Assembly (NCBI GenBank): GCA_022564995.1
Contig: JADFKK010000048.1
Span: forward strand, 1-33,822
Direction of reading: 5' to 3'
Source: Planctomycetota bacterium
GTDB taxonomy: Bacteria; Planctomycetota; Planctomycetia; Pirellulales; JADFKK01
DNA length: 33,822 nucleotides
Below are positions 22,889-31,053 of the stretch, piece by piece. The notes under the pieces were generated by a model. It ran no database searches and was not told the DNA's origin. It worked only from the letters and a program-made list of their open reading frames with translations. How positions within the stretch are numbered: the stretch's first letter is position 1; each line of letters begins with the position of its first letter. The position numbers and the translations under genes are program-made.

Positions 22889-23524
22889 ATGAGTATTCGC
22901 TTGCTTGTTGCCGACGATCACCCGATGGTTCGTGCCGGCATTAAGAAGATGATCGAGGGCAAGGACATTAAGATCATTGCCGAGTGCGCCACCGGAAAAG
23001 AAGCCGTCGCGCAGACGCTCAAGCGAAAGCCTGACGTTGTGCTGATGGACATCCGCATGCCGGACGGCGACGGCCTGAACTCGCTGGGACGGATTAAAAT
23101 TGAAGATCCCGAGATGCCGGTGGTGATGTATTCCGGCTTCGACAATCCGACTTACATCGCGCGGGCCGTCGCTCTGGGGGCCAATGGCTATCTGATGAAG
23201 GATTGCTCGGCCAAGGATCTGATCGCGGCGATCAAGGTCGCGGCGACGGGTGAAAACATCTGGACGCGCACCGAGTTGCGTCGCGTGACCGGCGCGCTGG
23301 CCACGCCGCGACCGGGGGTCCGTCTTGAAGTTCCGCTCACGCAGCGCGAGATTCAGATCGTGCAGCTGGTCTGCGACGGCATGAGCAACAAGCAGATCGG
23401 CGACGAGTTGGAGATCAGCTACGAGACGGTCAAAGAGCACGTGCAGCACATTTTGCGAAAAATCGGCGTTACCGATCGAACGCAAGCCGCCGTGTGGGCC
23501 GTGCGAACGAAACTGGTTAGCTAA
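22889..23524 (+). CDS. NarL/FixJ-type response regulator
   Basis: 211 residues from ATG 22889, with TTGGAG 7 nt upstream. The receiver domain (~1-120) has acidic pocket D9-D10, phospho-acceptor D54 (VVLMDIRMPDGDG), the switch Ser in 'VVMYSGFDN' and Lys in 'GYLMKDCSA'. The LuxR-type helix-turn-helix (~148-207) reads 'LTQREIQIVQLVCDGMSNKQIGDELEISYETVKEHVQHIL'. It is a DNA-binding transcription regulator activated by an unknown histidine kinase; no kinase lies nearby. Upstream in-frame sequence is rejected as a start because it spans the hairpin and T-run. Confidence 0.93.
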   Translation: MSIRLLVADDHPMVRAGIKKMIEGKDIKIIAECATGKEAVAQTLKRKPDVVLMDIRMPDGDGLNSLGRIKIEDPEMPVVMYSGFDNPTYIARAVALGANGYLMKDCSAKDLIAAIKVAATGENIWTRTELRRVTGALATPRPGVRLEVPLTQREIQIVQLVCDGMSNKQIGDELEISYETVKEHVQHILRKIGVTDRTQAAVWAVRTKLVS

Positions 23525-23657
23525 AAACGCAGAACGTGGGTTGGGCAGGACCGGTGGCCGGCACACCACCTTTTCCGCGCGGGCCGATTCGGATAGAATC
23601 GGTGCTGGGAATTGATCGCAGCCGCCGTGAAAACCCATCCAGAAGAACTGGTTTTCG

Positions 23658-24362
23658 ATGCTTCGCCGAATTCGCGAGTACCAGGCTGTCTTTGGTGAGT
23701 TTCGCCGCACGTTCCGCACCACCGGCACGCTGCTGCCCAGCAGCCGGCCGCTTTCGCAAGCGCTGTCGAAATACGTTCGCCAAGGCTCACCGTCGTCGGG
23801 CGGAGACACCTCCGCGCGGCGCATTCTGGAAGTCGGACCCGGCACGGGGCCGGTGACACGCCGCATCGTCGCCTCGCTACGGCCGACCGACCAGCTTGAC
23901 TTGGTCGAATTGAACGGCACATTCGTCGAGCTACTCAAGGGGCGGTTCGATCGGGAACCGCCGTTCAAGTCAGTGGCCGATCGGGTGCGTATTTTACACC
24001 AGCCGGTGCAAAATTTGCTTGGCGAAGAGCCCTACGACCTGATTATCTCCGGGCTGCCGCTCAATAACTTTGAAGTCGACGAGGTCGAACGGATATTGGA
24101 CGTTCTGCGGCAGTTGCTGGCGCCCGGCGCAACGCTTTCCTTCTTCGAGTACATCGGCATTCACAGGGCCAGGGCGGCGCTAAGCGGCCGTGCGCAGCGC
24201 CGCCGAATTCGGGAGGTGGCTCGTGTCGTCGGTCGTTTTCTCGACGAGGGCGAAACCAAGCGCGATTGTGTGTTGACCAATGTTCCGCCGGCGTGGGTAC
24301 ATCACGTGCGCAACGTCAAGGCGCAACACAGGGCGGCCGACGCTCAACTCTCGGCCGACTGA
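23658..24362 (+). CDS. Class I SAM-dependent methyltransferase (phospholipid N-methyltransferase-like)
   Basis: 234 residues. SAM motif I 'RILEVGPGTGPVTRRI' is at ~55-70, and the acidic end of strand 2 is 'LDLVELNGTFV'. Motif IV 'YDLIISGLPLNNF' is the form seen in phosphatidylethanolamine N-methyltransferases and rRNA adenine dimethylase relatives. 'LLAPGATLSFFEYIG' is the following strand. The basic C-terminal part (RGRAQRRRIREVARVV) is suited to contact with membrane or nucleic acid. The acceptor is unknown; a phospholipid headgroup is the best guess. It lies 133 nt after the response regulator and may be independent. Confidence 0.85.
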   Translation: MLRRIREYQAVFGEFRRTFRTTGTLLPSSRPLSQALSKYVRQGSPSSGGDTSARRILEVGPGTGPVTRRIVASLRPTDQLDLVELNGTFVELLKGRFDREPPFKSVADRVRILHQPVQNLLGEEPYDLIISGLPLNNFEVDEVERILDVLRQLLAPGATLSFFEYIGIHRARAALSGRAQRRRIREVARVVGRFLDEGETKRDCVLTNVPPAWVHHVRNVKAQHRAADAQLSAD

Positions 24363-24479
24363 AAGGCACATCGTCGGTATAACCGTTGCAGCCGTGTCGA
24401 TCCGGCTGCGCGGCTTGCCGCGTGGGCTATATTCTCCAATGGACGTTCATTGGCACCCACTCGGCTTCATTCGACGATT

Positions 24480-25604
24480 ATGACGCGCACACTGCGACAG
24501 CTTGACTGCCTTGACGAACTGCTCGATCGGGCCGGCGCTTGGGACGATCTCTGGCAACGGAGCGAGGTTCGTGCGCCCAGCGCTCGGGCTTTTTGCATCG
24601 GAAACTGGCTCAGGCACTTTGCGCCGAAAAGCGCATTGCGTGTGTTGATAATCGAGCAAGACGGCCAGATGGTCGCGGCCCTGCCCTTGGTTGAGCGGCG
24701 GCTGAGGAAGCTGCTGCACGTCGGATCGTTGCCGGTGAATGAATGGAGTCATTGTGGAGATCTGCTGATCGATCCGAATTGCGACGTCGACGCGGTGGCC
24801 GACCAACTCGTTGCCGGCCTCGATACGCTGCCGTGGAAACTGCTCTGGATTGGCGAAGCCGCCTACGAGACGTCGCGGTGGGTTGCCCTGCGCAGCGCAG
24901 CCGAGCGTGCCGGATGGTCGGTCGCGATCAAAGAGGTTTGCCAGATCCCTCAGGTCGAGATCGGCAGCGACTGGGACACTTACCACAACAGCCGCAAGGG
25001 CAATCAGCGTCGCAGCCGACGACGCTATGCCCGAATGCTCGACCGTGAAGGTGGAGTGCGGCTGCGCGTCGAGCGTGAAATCGCTCCCGAAAAGGTCGAG
25101 CAGGCATTGCGGCAGGGTTTTGAAGTCGAGGACCGCAGTTGGAAGGGCGCGGCCGGCACGAGTGTTCTCAAGACGCCCGGCATGTTCGAGTTTTATCTCG
25201 AAGAAGCCCGACAAATGGCCCGCTGGGGCATGTTGGAATTGGTGTTCCTGGATCACCAAGGCCAACCGATCGCCTTCGACTACGGCTGGCGGGCCAAAGC
25301 CGCTCACTTCACGCCGAAGATCGGCTACGACGACGCCTATCGAAAATTCGGCCCCGGCCAGCAGTTGATGATGCACCTGCTGGAGCGATTGCACGGCGAA
25401 GAGGATTGCCGCCTGCTCGACTTCTGGGGCCCCGAAACCGACTGGCACGGACACTGGAAAACCACCTCCTACGCCGTCGGTCGCGTCGCCCTAGCCTCGC
25501 CCCGCGGCGTTAGCCCGATGCTGCTGAAAACATTCGAGCGCTGGCAAAAATGGCGCCGGCATAAAGCGGCGGCACGGACGGCGCAAACCGCTCACGCGCC
25601 CTAG
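24480..25604 (+). CDS. GNAT-like acyltransferase of the CelD/BcsL (BioF2-like) group
   Basis: 374 residues from ATG 24480 (MTRTLRQLDCLDEL); ten upstream in-frame codons look non-coding. The N-terminal half has 'SALRVLIIEQDGQMVAALPLVERR' and 'DLLIDPNCD'. The C-terminal half has the family's 'SRKGNQRRSRRRYARML' and 'GAAGTSVLKTPGMFEFYLE'. It continues 'LELVFLDHQGQPIAFDYGW' and 'IGYDDAYRKFGPGQQLMMHLLERL', the acetyl-CoA-binding strand-helix. Members modify exopolysaccharide or envelope components in other bacteria. It follows the methyltransferase by 117 nt on the same strand. Confidence 0.82.
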   Translation: MTRTLRQLDCLDELLDRAGAWDDLWQRSEVRAPSARAFCIGNWLRHFAPKSALRVLIIEQDGQMVAALPLVERRLRKLLHVGSLPVNEWSHCGDLLIDPNCDVDAVADQLVAGLDTLPWKLLWIGEAAYETSRWVALRSAAERAGWSVAIKEVCQIPQVEIGSDWDTYHNSRKGNQRRSRRRYARMLDREGGVRLRVEREIAPEKVEQALRQGFEVEDRSWKGAAGTSVLKTPGMFEFYLEEARQMARWGMLELVFLDHQGQPIAFDYGWRAKAAHFTPKIGYDDAYRKFGPGQQLMMHLLERLHGEEDCRLLDFWGPETDWHGHWKTTSYAVGRVALASPRGVSPMLLKTFERWQKWRRHKAAARTAQTAHAP

Positions 25605-25625
25605 CTCACGGTCACTCAAAATAGC

Positions 25626-25645
25626 CCCCGGCGGAAGCCGCGGGG
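25626..25645. repeat. GC hairpin after the acyltransferase gene
   Basis: CCCCGGCGG-aag-CCGCGGGG forms an 8-bp stem with one bulged G, about 20 nt beyond the stop. It has no T-run, so a terminator or dispersed hairpin role is uncertain. Confidence 0.4.
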
Positions 25646-25725
25646 TTCGAGCAACGCGCTGGACCTCCCGTTGCGACGCATCGAAGCTATCGACACCGGC
25701 GATAACGGGGTAAACTAGCAGCCCG

Positions 25726-26316
25726 TTGAAGAAGTTTGTAGGAGACAACCAATACCAGCACGTTGCGGCAAAGTTCACTTTGACGAATCAAGGCCAGACA
25801 TCTCGCCGACGAAAGAAACCTTCCGGGGGCTCGTCCGACGCGCGCTCGCCGACCGTGGTTCGTGTGCGCCGCGCGGCCGACGGCGAGGGCTGGGAGTTAC
25901 TGCACCCCAAGTGTGCCGTCGAGAGATTGGACGACGTGCAGGAAGTGCAGGCAATGTTCGAGGCGGGTGAATTTGAAGTGGCCCGCGATGAACTGCGTTG
26001 GCTGTTGGGCGGGTGCAGCGACTTTATCGACGCGCACCGGCTGCTGGGGGAAATCGCGCTGGTCGACGGTGATCTGCCGCTGGCCCGCGGACATTTCGGC
26101 AACGCCTATCAATTGGCCGTTCAGGCGATCGACCGCGCGGGGGCGAGTCCGCGACAATTCCCGTATCGACTGGCCTCCAATCGATCGTTTCTCGAATCGG
26201 CCAAGGGCCTGATCCACTGCCTGAAACAACTCGACCGAGACGAGTTGGCCCGCGAAATCGTCAAGCGAGCGCTACATTGCGATCCGAGCGATCCGCTGGG
26301 GCTGCGTGGCCTGTAG
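25726..26316 (+). CDS. TPR-like hypothetical protein
   Basis: About 196 residues from a TTG start at 25726; no better start is found, so the first ~40 residues (basic, SRRRKKPSGG) are uncertain. The conserved part begins 'VVRVRRAADGEGWELLHPKC'. It continues with paired helices of TPR type: 'AMFEAGEFEVARDELRWLLGGCSDFIDAHRLLGEIALVDGDLPLARGHFGNAYQLA' and 'AKGLIHCLKQLDRDELAREIVKRALHCDPSDPLGLRGL'. It is likely a cytosolic scaffold protein. I recall similar conserved hypotheticals in other Planctomycetes but no function. Confidence 0.72.
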   Translation: MKKFVGDNQYQHVAAKFTLTNQGQTSRRRKKPSGGSSDARSPTVVRVRRAADGEGWELLHPKCAVERLDDVQEVQAMFEAGEFEVARDELRWLLGGCSDFIDAHRLLGEIALVDGDLPLARGHFGNAYQLAVQAIDRAGASPRQFPYRLASNRSFLESAKGLIHCLKQLDRDELAREIVKRALHCDPSDPLGLRGL

Positions 26317-26355
26317 GCGATAAACACGTAACCGTTCGCGCGAATTGAAACAGAG

Positions 26356-26387
26356 AACCGCTAATCGACGCTGATAAACGCTAATAA
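26356..26387 (+). repeat. CGCTAAT-triplet intergenic repeat, copy 3
   Basis: Three 10-nt units: CGCTAATCGA, CGCTGATAAA, CGCTAATAAC, preceded by AAC. This is the A/T-richer version of the CGCGAAT units at 1622 and 2355. It lies between the TPR-like gene and the IS66 end. Confidence 0.55.
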
Positions 26388-26480
26388 CTCAGATCAATCG
26401 TGGAAAACATAAGTTACCGCCGTCATCGGATCTATATCTATGATGGTTGTTCATCTGAAAACAGGTTCTCATCTTTTCTC

Positions 26481-28094
26481 GTAACTATTCAGCAGCGATA
26501 ATGCCGGCTGGTAGTTTGGGGGGCTGGCGGAAGGTGGATTGGAGGCCGGCGAGGATGCTGTGATCGTTTTTGCGCAGCGTCGAAACGTAGCCGCGAATGC
26601 GGGCGAAAATGTCTCCGCCCTGCGGACCACGAAAACAGCCCGATATCTTCTGCTTCAGCTTGGCCATCCGAATATCTCGTTCGCCTTGGTTGTTGTCGAA
26701 CGGGATCAGCGGGTGCGTCAAGAATGCTAATACCTGGGGTTTGAAATCTCGCAGGCGATCCAGCATGTTCTTCGCTTTCGATTGCTTCGGGCGTCCACGT
26801 TTCTTTTTTTTCGACTCTTCCTGAACGAGTGGCAGAAGATTTTGTTCGAGTCCCTTCGCGATCAACGCATCGTACCTTAGACGAATCGATGCCAGTTCAG
26901 GAGCATCTTCCGCAAGACAATTTTCGGGAGTTGCCTCGCTGATTTCTTTCGCTTCGAGCAAAAGATCGATCATCGATGCGGCCCAAGCCTGCTGATCCTG
27001 CTCGACAAGATAGGTCAACTCGCGCAGGTGATGTGCGTTGCACAGCGAGTGATCACAGGAGAATGTGAAGTAGCTCTTCCAATGGTCATGCACCGCGTGA
27101 CCCGTGTAGTGCGGCAAGATGCCCAGGTCGATCATCGCCTCGGCTCCGCGACGCGCGTGCAAACCGTAAAAGGTTAAACGGCTGGTGCTGGCGGCGTGGA
27201 GCCAGTGCAGCTTGCCTTGCTGGCGAATTCCCGTCTCGTCAAAATGCACCACTTCGCTGGCAAGAATTGCCTGACGAATCTGCTCTTCGGTCGATGCCAG
27301 ATTTCGATAACAGGTCAGATTCCAGTTGTAAAGCGTCCCCTGGCTGATTGTGCGTGAAAACAAATCTTCGACCAACTGACACGTTCTGTCATATGGCAGC
27401 AGTTGGTATTGGTTCAGATAAACCAACAACGCTTTGATGCGCACACCATATTGTACCGACGTTTTCACCGACTCGGGAAACATGGCTTCGCTGCGGCAGC
27501 CGCAACCGGGGCAGCATTTGGTTTCTGCCCGATGCTCGGTAACTTCGAGTTGCATGGGAGGGATGTCGACGACTTGACGCCGGCGGCAGTCGACCGCAGC
27601 GACCGATTCCAGCGAATGACCACACTGCTGACATGCGTCGACCGAGTGAACGATGGTGTGATCGGGCTGCTCCACCATTTCCAGCCGGGCTGCCGAATGA
27701 CCTTGCTGGCCTCCCGGCTTTTTCCCGCTGGGCTTTCGCAAACTCTTGGGTTTCGGTTTTTTCAAGCCATCGCTGGAAGGCGGCTTACTGCTGTTCTGAC
27801 TATTTTTCGCCAGCTTCCCGCGAAGTTCCTTGTTTTCTTCGCGAAGTTGTTGATTCTCTGCACGCAGATTCTCGTTCTCCGCCTCAAGCGAAGTGACTCG
27901 GTCTTGTAAATTCTTGACGGCCCCCCGCAGCGCCTTGAGTTCGTCCAACAGACGAACGATCCACGCATCTTTTTCATCCGAGGACGGTTTCGAGAGATTG
28001 GGCAAACATTCGAGCATCTGGTAAACTCCTTACCAGTACGCTCCTACCGAAAATCCAGAATCCAGTCCATGCCAATTCGCCGCTGAGTAGTTGG
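26481..28094 (-). mobile_element. IS66-family insertion sequence (single-ORF, ISBst12-like)
   Basis: Left end GTAACTATTCAGCAGCG (26481-26497) and right end 28078-28094 read inwards are complementary at 13 of 17 positions. The left end begins with GTAA, as IS66 ends do, and contains the transposase stop codon. The right end is overlapped or cut by the next IS at 28091, which explains the mismatched last bases and why no 8-bp target duplication can be seen. Confidence 0.7.
26485..28017 (-). CDS. IS66-family transposase, full length
   Basis: 510 residues. An N-terminal leucine-zipper-like coiled coil (~25-70) is followed by a basic 'KNSQNSSKPPSSDGLKKPKP' linker and the 'GKKPGGQQGH' motif. Next is a zinc-binding cluster (C129-x2-C132, C168/C169-x2-C172). 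The DDE catalytic domain has D260 (VVHFDETGI), D311 (VHDHWKSY) and E445 (NNQGERDIRM), with the 'CNAHHLREL' signature. It ends in the left terminal repeat. No TnpA/TnpB accessory genes are present, as in the ISBst12 subgroup. No disruption is seen, so it is probably active or recently active. Confidence 0.95.
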   Translation of the reverse strand: MLECLPNLSKPSSDEKDAWIVRLLDELKALRGAVKNLQDRVTSLEAENENLRAENQQLREENKELRGKLAKNSQNSSKPPSSDGLKKPKPKSLRKPSGKKPGGQQGHSAARLEMVEQPDHTIVHSVDACQQCGHSLESVAAVDCRRRQVVDIPPMQLEVTEHRAETKCCPGCGCRSEAMFPESVKTSVQYGVRIKALLVYLNQYQLLPYDRTCQLVEDLFSRTISQGTLYNWNLTCYRNLASTEEQIRQAILASEVVHFDETGIRQQGKLHWLHAASTSRLTFYGLHARRGAEAMIDLGILPHYTGHAVHDHWKSYFTFSCDHSLCNAHHLRELTYLVEQDQQAWAASMIDLLLEAKEISEATPENCLAEDAPELASIRLRYDALIAKGLEQNLLPLVQEESKKKKRGRPKQSKAKNMLDRLRDFKPQVLAFLTHPLIPFDNNQGERDIRMAKLKQKISGCFRGPQGGDIFARIRGYVSTLRKNDHSILAGLQSTFRQPPKLPAGIIAAE

Positions 28095-29418
28095 ACAGCG
28101 CCACTTTGACGCGGCATTTTGTTGTAAGTCGTGTGGTTGAAACGGTGTGTGTCATGGGGGTCGGGTGTCGGGGATGCAGGATTTGATCTTGCCGACGTCG
28201 ATTCCCACGGCGCGCAGGAGTTCGAGTCGGGTCTTCCAGTGGGAACGGCGGGCCTGCTGGTGGTATTGCTGTTTGTCGCGTTCTTCCTCGAAACGCCGGC
28301 GACGCGAGGAGGGAGGCAATGTCGCCGCGTTGGCAGGCCGTCTTCGTCCTTGCGCCAGAACACGGCCCACTTCACTTCCCACACCACGGGGCCTTTGTCC
28401 GTGTCCTTGATGCGATACGGCTGCCACGACTGCTTGCGAAACACGGGCGAGTGCTTGACCAAGTTGCGAACCTCGCTGGAATGGTGGCCGGCGGCCAATC
28501 GCGGATACTGCTTCAAACGCCCGCCACGCCTGTTTTTCGGCCCTTCTTCGAGTATTTCCGGCTTTTGCACCCAACCGTGAAAGTTGGCTGGAATCTCGCC
28601 CACAAATACCTGCCGGCGCTGCTCCAAGGCGTCGAGAAACTTGCCGTCCCGGCCATAAAGCTCGTCGAAGGTCCAAGCCGAAACGCAGACGCCATTGCCC
28701 AAGGCACGATCGATCATTTGCACGGCGAGCTGCGGTTTGGTGTGAAACTCGATGTCGTCTGGGACGTGCGTTTTTTTCGGCGCGCCGGGTCGTTCGCAAA
28801 TTCCTCCGGCAGGTACACCGCGCTATCGAGCAACACCTGAAAGCCGGGCGCCGAGTAAGTGAGATGAACTCCCACCACGCAATTATCGACCTTGCCGCGG
28901 TTGCCGTTGTACTGCCGGCCGACGCCCACGGTATGTCGGCCGCTCTTGGTCGTGCCCGACTCGTCCACACAGCCGATCGACTCAGGATGGGCGTGATCCC
29001 GGGCGATGATCTGCTGGCAGCAATTTCGGAGTTGTTCTTCATTCCACTTGATCGATTCGAGAAAACGCTGCAAGGTCCGCGGTGCGGTCTTGAATTCCAA
29101 TGCGATGGCTTCGGCTGTTTTGCGATGCAGATTCGACAATTGCCCTTGGACGTAGACTCGCAACAAGGCCCGCGCGTCGCGCCGCCCAAAGCAGTCGGCG
29201 AACCGCGAAAGAAACGAAGTGAGCTTTCGCCCCAAGGCCGAAATCTGTTCTAATTTCATCGTAGACGGTCCTCCGTGAGTCCTTAGCGGCTGTTACTAAC
29301 AACGCGGAGGATCGTCTCTTTTAGCTCCTTCGTGAAAGACCAATTTACGTGCTTGATATAATCCCCTACCACAACACCACTTAGCCATGCTAGCACGGCT
29401 CAAAGTGGCGCTGTCCAA
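28091..29418 (-). mobile_element. IS701-like insertion sequence, internally deleted
   Basis: Perfect 19-bp terminal inverted repeats TTGGACAGCGCCACTTTGA at 28091-28109 and, reversed, 29400-29418. Right flank TTAG fits the YTAR target of IS701-type elements, while the left flank is GTAG, so the duplication is imperfect. Length is 1,328 bp with one transposase region on the - strand. Its left end lies directly on the right end of the IS66 element. Confidence 0.75.
28152..29259 (-). pseudogene. IS701-like transposase in three frame segments
   Basis: Segment 1 (29259 to ~28772) has the N-terminal region and first Asp: 'IGCVDESGTTKSGRHTVGVG'. At A7 (28771-28777 on the - strand) the product continues in the -1 frame: 'KKTHVPDDIEFHTKPQL', then 'WTFDELYGRDGKFLDALE', with the second Asp. 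After 'DEDGLPTRRHCLPP' (~28320) roughly 100 family residues, including the region of the catalytic Glu, are missing. The C-terminus 'ERDKQQYHQQARRSHWKTR' resumes in a third frame to TGA at 28152. The first shift could be programmed; the deletion makes it inactive. Confidence 0.75.
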
Positions 29419-29521
29419 TTAGTCTTCGACGAACCAAGATATTACCGTTGGCACACCGGCCGTTACTGGGTACACTTTCAGTGTTAGACATTGACTGCCT
29501 CCGCGCGTGTGGGAGTCGATT

Positions 29522-29557
29522 AAGGCACCTGAGCTTAGCGGGCCACGGTGCCTTTTT
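29522..29557 (+). terminator. Intrinsic terminator-like hairpin in a gene-free stretch
   Basis: AAGGCACC (29522-29529) pairs with GGTGCCTT (29547-29554), with a 17-nt loop and T5 to 29557. It lies in 29419-29661, where no gene is seen, about 100 nt past the stop of the - strand ParB-like gene. On that strand it is also followed by T/A-rich sequence, so it may end that transcript. Confidence 0.55.
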
Positions 29558-29661
29558 CATGCGCTCAGCGCGACGTGTGCAACAGAGCCACAAATGACGG
29601 CATTAACGGGAATGGCAATCCGGTCACGGTGGCCGGGCCAATACTAACACGAGCGGTTGCA

Positions 29662-30540
29662 TCATTCTTCGTCTCCTTGATCGCGGTAGTGATTGACGAT
29701 GTCTTGCCGATCTATGCGGGCGGCATTCTTTTCAATCCGAGCGCAGATCCGCGAAATCAACTCGTGAGCTTCCCGTAGGGTCTTTAGATCGCGCACCCAA
29801 GACGCGGCCTTGATTTCCTCTACGCGGTCACCGAGCACGACCGAGTGCCCTTTGACATCTCGAACGAGGCGGCTCAGAAGAGTTCCTACATTCACTGGCT
29901 TCGTTGATCTGTTGCCAATGTATTTGCTTACCGCCTTCTTGGGTGCCTGCCCGGACCGCAGTCGGTCAGCGATCTCTTCTCTAAGGTCTTCCGGGAGGTC
30001 TGCAACTTTACCTCCGTCAACGAGTCGGAGAGTGCCTGCGATCACGGCGTTCTGTACCTCAAGCGGCGTGTCCAGCAGCCGCAGCCAGCGGTCGAGTGTG
30101 CGTCCCGATTTACCGAATCGCTTGGCAATTAGATCACGAACGTCGCCCTTAAATGCACGCCCGTTGTTCTTCGCCAACTCTTTCAAGCGCCGGTAGACTC
30201 TCGCAACCTCGATCGGATCAAGCTGGCGACGCAACAAATTGTCACGCAGCAGGAATTCCTCAATGGCAACTTCGCCGGCGGCGGCAAGGTCGAAACGGAC
30301 ACGACAGCGAATGGTTTTCCAACCGAGCCGCCGGGCTGCCCGCAGTCTCTGGTGGCCGCCGATTACGGTGCCGTCAGGAAGAATGTCGATCGGATGTTCC
30401 TGGCCGTGAGCATCCATGTCACTCGCCAACTCGTCGAGTGCGGCATCCGATAGGTCCGCGAAAATGACGTTCTTGGGATGCGGCTTCAGCTCCGACAGAG
30501 GTCGGTGTTCAGTCTTCCATTTGACCTTCTTGTGTTTCAT
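29662..30540 (-). CDS. ParB/Srx-domain protein
   Basis: 292 residues from ATG 30540 (MKHKKVKWKTEHRPLSEL); the 69 upstream in-frame codons are rejected. The ParB N-terminal domain (~10-100) has 'LSELKPHPKN', 'HGQEHPIDILPDGTVIGGHQRLRAARRLGW' with the GGHQRLRA box (equivalent to GERR/GxHR), and 'LLRDNLLRRQLDP'. A helix-turn-helix follows: 'LIAKRFGKSGRTLDRWLRLL'. The C-terminus is helical and charged. No parA is adjacent, so it is more likely a DNA-binding regulator or nucleoid factor of the integrative element than a chromosome partition protein. It is last in the - strand series integrase - unknown - DUF1580 - ParB. Confidence 0.85.
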   Translation of the reverse strand: MKHKKVKWKTEHRPLSELKPHPKNVIFADLSDAALDELASDMDAHGQEHPIDILPDGTVIGGHQRLRAARRLGWKTIRCRVRFDLAAAGEVAIEEFLLRDNLLRRQLDPIEVARVYRRLKELAKNNGRAFKGDVRDLIAKRFGKSGRTLDRWLRLLDTPLEVQNAVIAGTLRLVDGGKVADLPEDLREEIADRLRSGQAPKKAVSKYIGNRSTKPVNVGTLLSRLVRDVKGHSVVLGDRVEEIKAASWVRDLKTLREAHELISRICARIEKNAARIDRQDIVNHYRDQGDEE

Positions 30541-30658
30541 CACCGTCTCCGTGGTATTCGGTGCTCGATGGATCGCTTCTTGTCCGCGCGACCGCAAAGC
30601 GCGCCTCACGTGCTGCATCCTTCCGGAGTTTGGTACTCGCCGGTGTTGAAGACTGCTC

Positions 30659-30961
30659 CTACACGCCCAGTTCATCGAGGGCACCTTCGGTGCCCTCCTC
30701 GTCGCAACCGGCATCGTTTCTGCTTGCGTCGCGGAGCTTGTCGTCAAGTTCTGTCAGGCGGCGAAAGAACCGCTGGAGCGCCGCGATGCTCGTGCAGGTC
30801 GTGTCGCCTACGCGCAACACTTCCAGCTTCTCGCCCCGCAGCCCGTTACTTGCCCATCGAAAGAGCGTAGTGGGATGAGGGCGTTTACCCTTACGGCGCG
30901 GCGGAAGCAGGCCGGCTGCTTCGGATAATGTGAGCAGCTCCTCTTTGGTCAGATCGATCAT
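30659..30961 (-). CDS. DUF1580 protein (excisionase/MerR-like DNA binder)
   Basis: 100 residues. 'MIDLTKEELLTLSEAAGLLPPRRKGKRPHPTTLFRWASNGLRG' then 'LEVLRVGDTTCTSIAALQRFFRRL' is the DUF1580 pattern, found in Planctomycetes. It resembles a winged-helix excisionase: a helix-turn-helix 'LSEAAGLLPP...TTLFRW' plus a wing. The acidic tail (DEEGTEGALDELGV) is extra. By position beside an integrase and resemblance it may be the recombination directionality factor or a repressor of the element. Confidence 0.8.
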   Translation of the reverse strand: MIDLTKEELLTLSEAAGLLPPRRKGKRPHPTTLFRWASNGLRGEKLEVLRVGDTTCTSIAALQRFFRRLTELDDKLRDASRNDAGCDEEGTEGALDELGV

Positions 30962-31053
30962 GTCACTCCTCGCAAGTCGTGGTTATCACTTGCAAGGATG
31001 TTACTTGGTTTTCTTGGCTTTTCAAAAAGCCAAATCGCGGCATTTGAAAAGGC

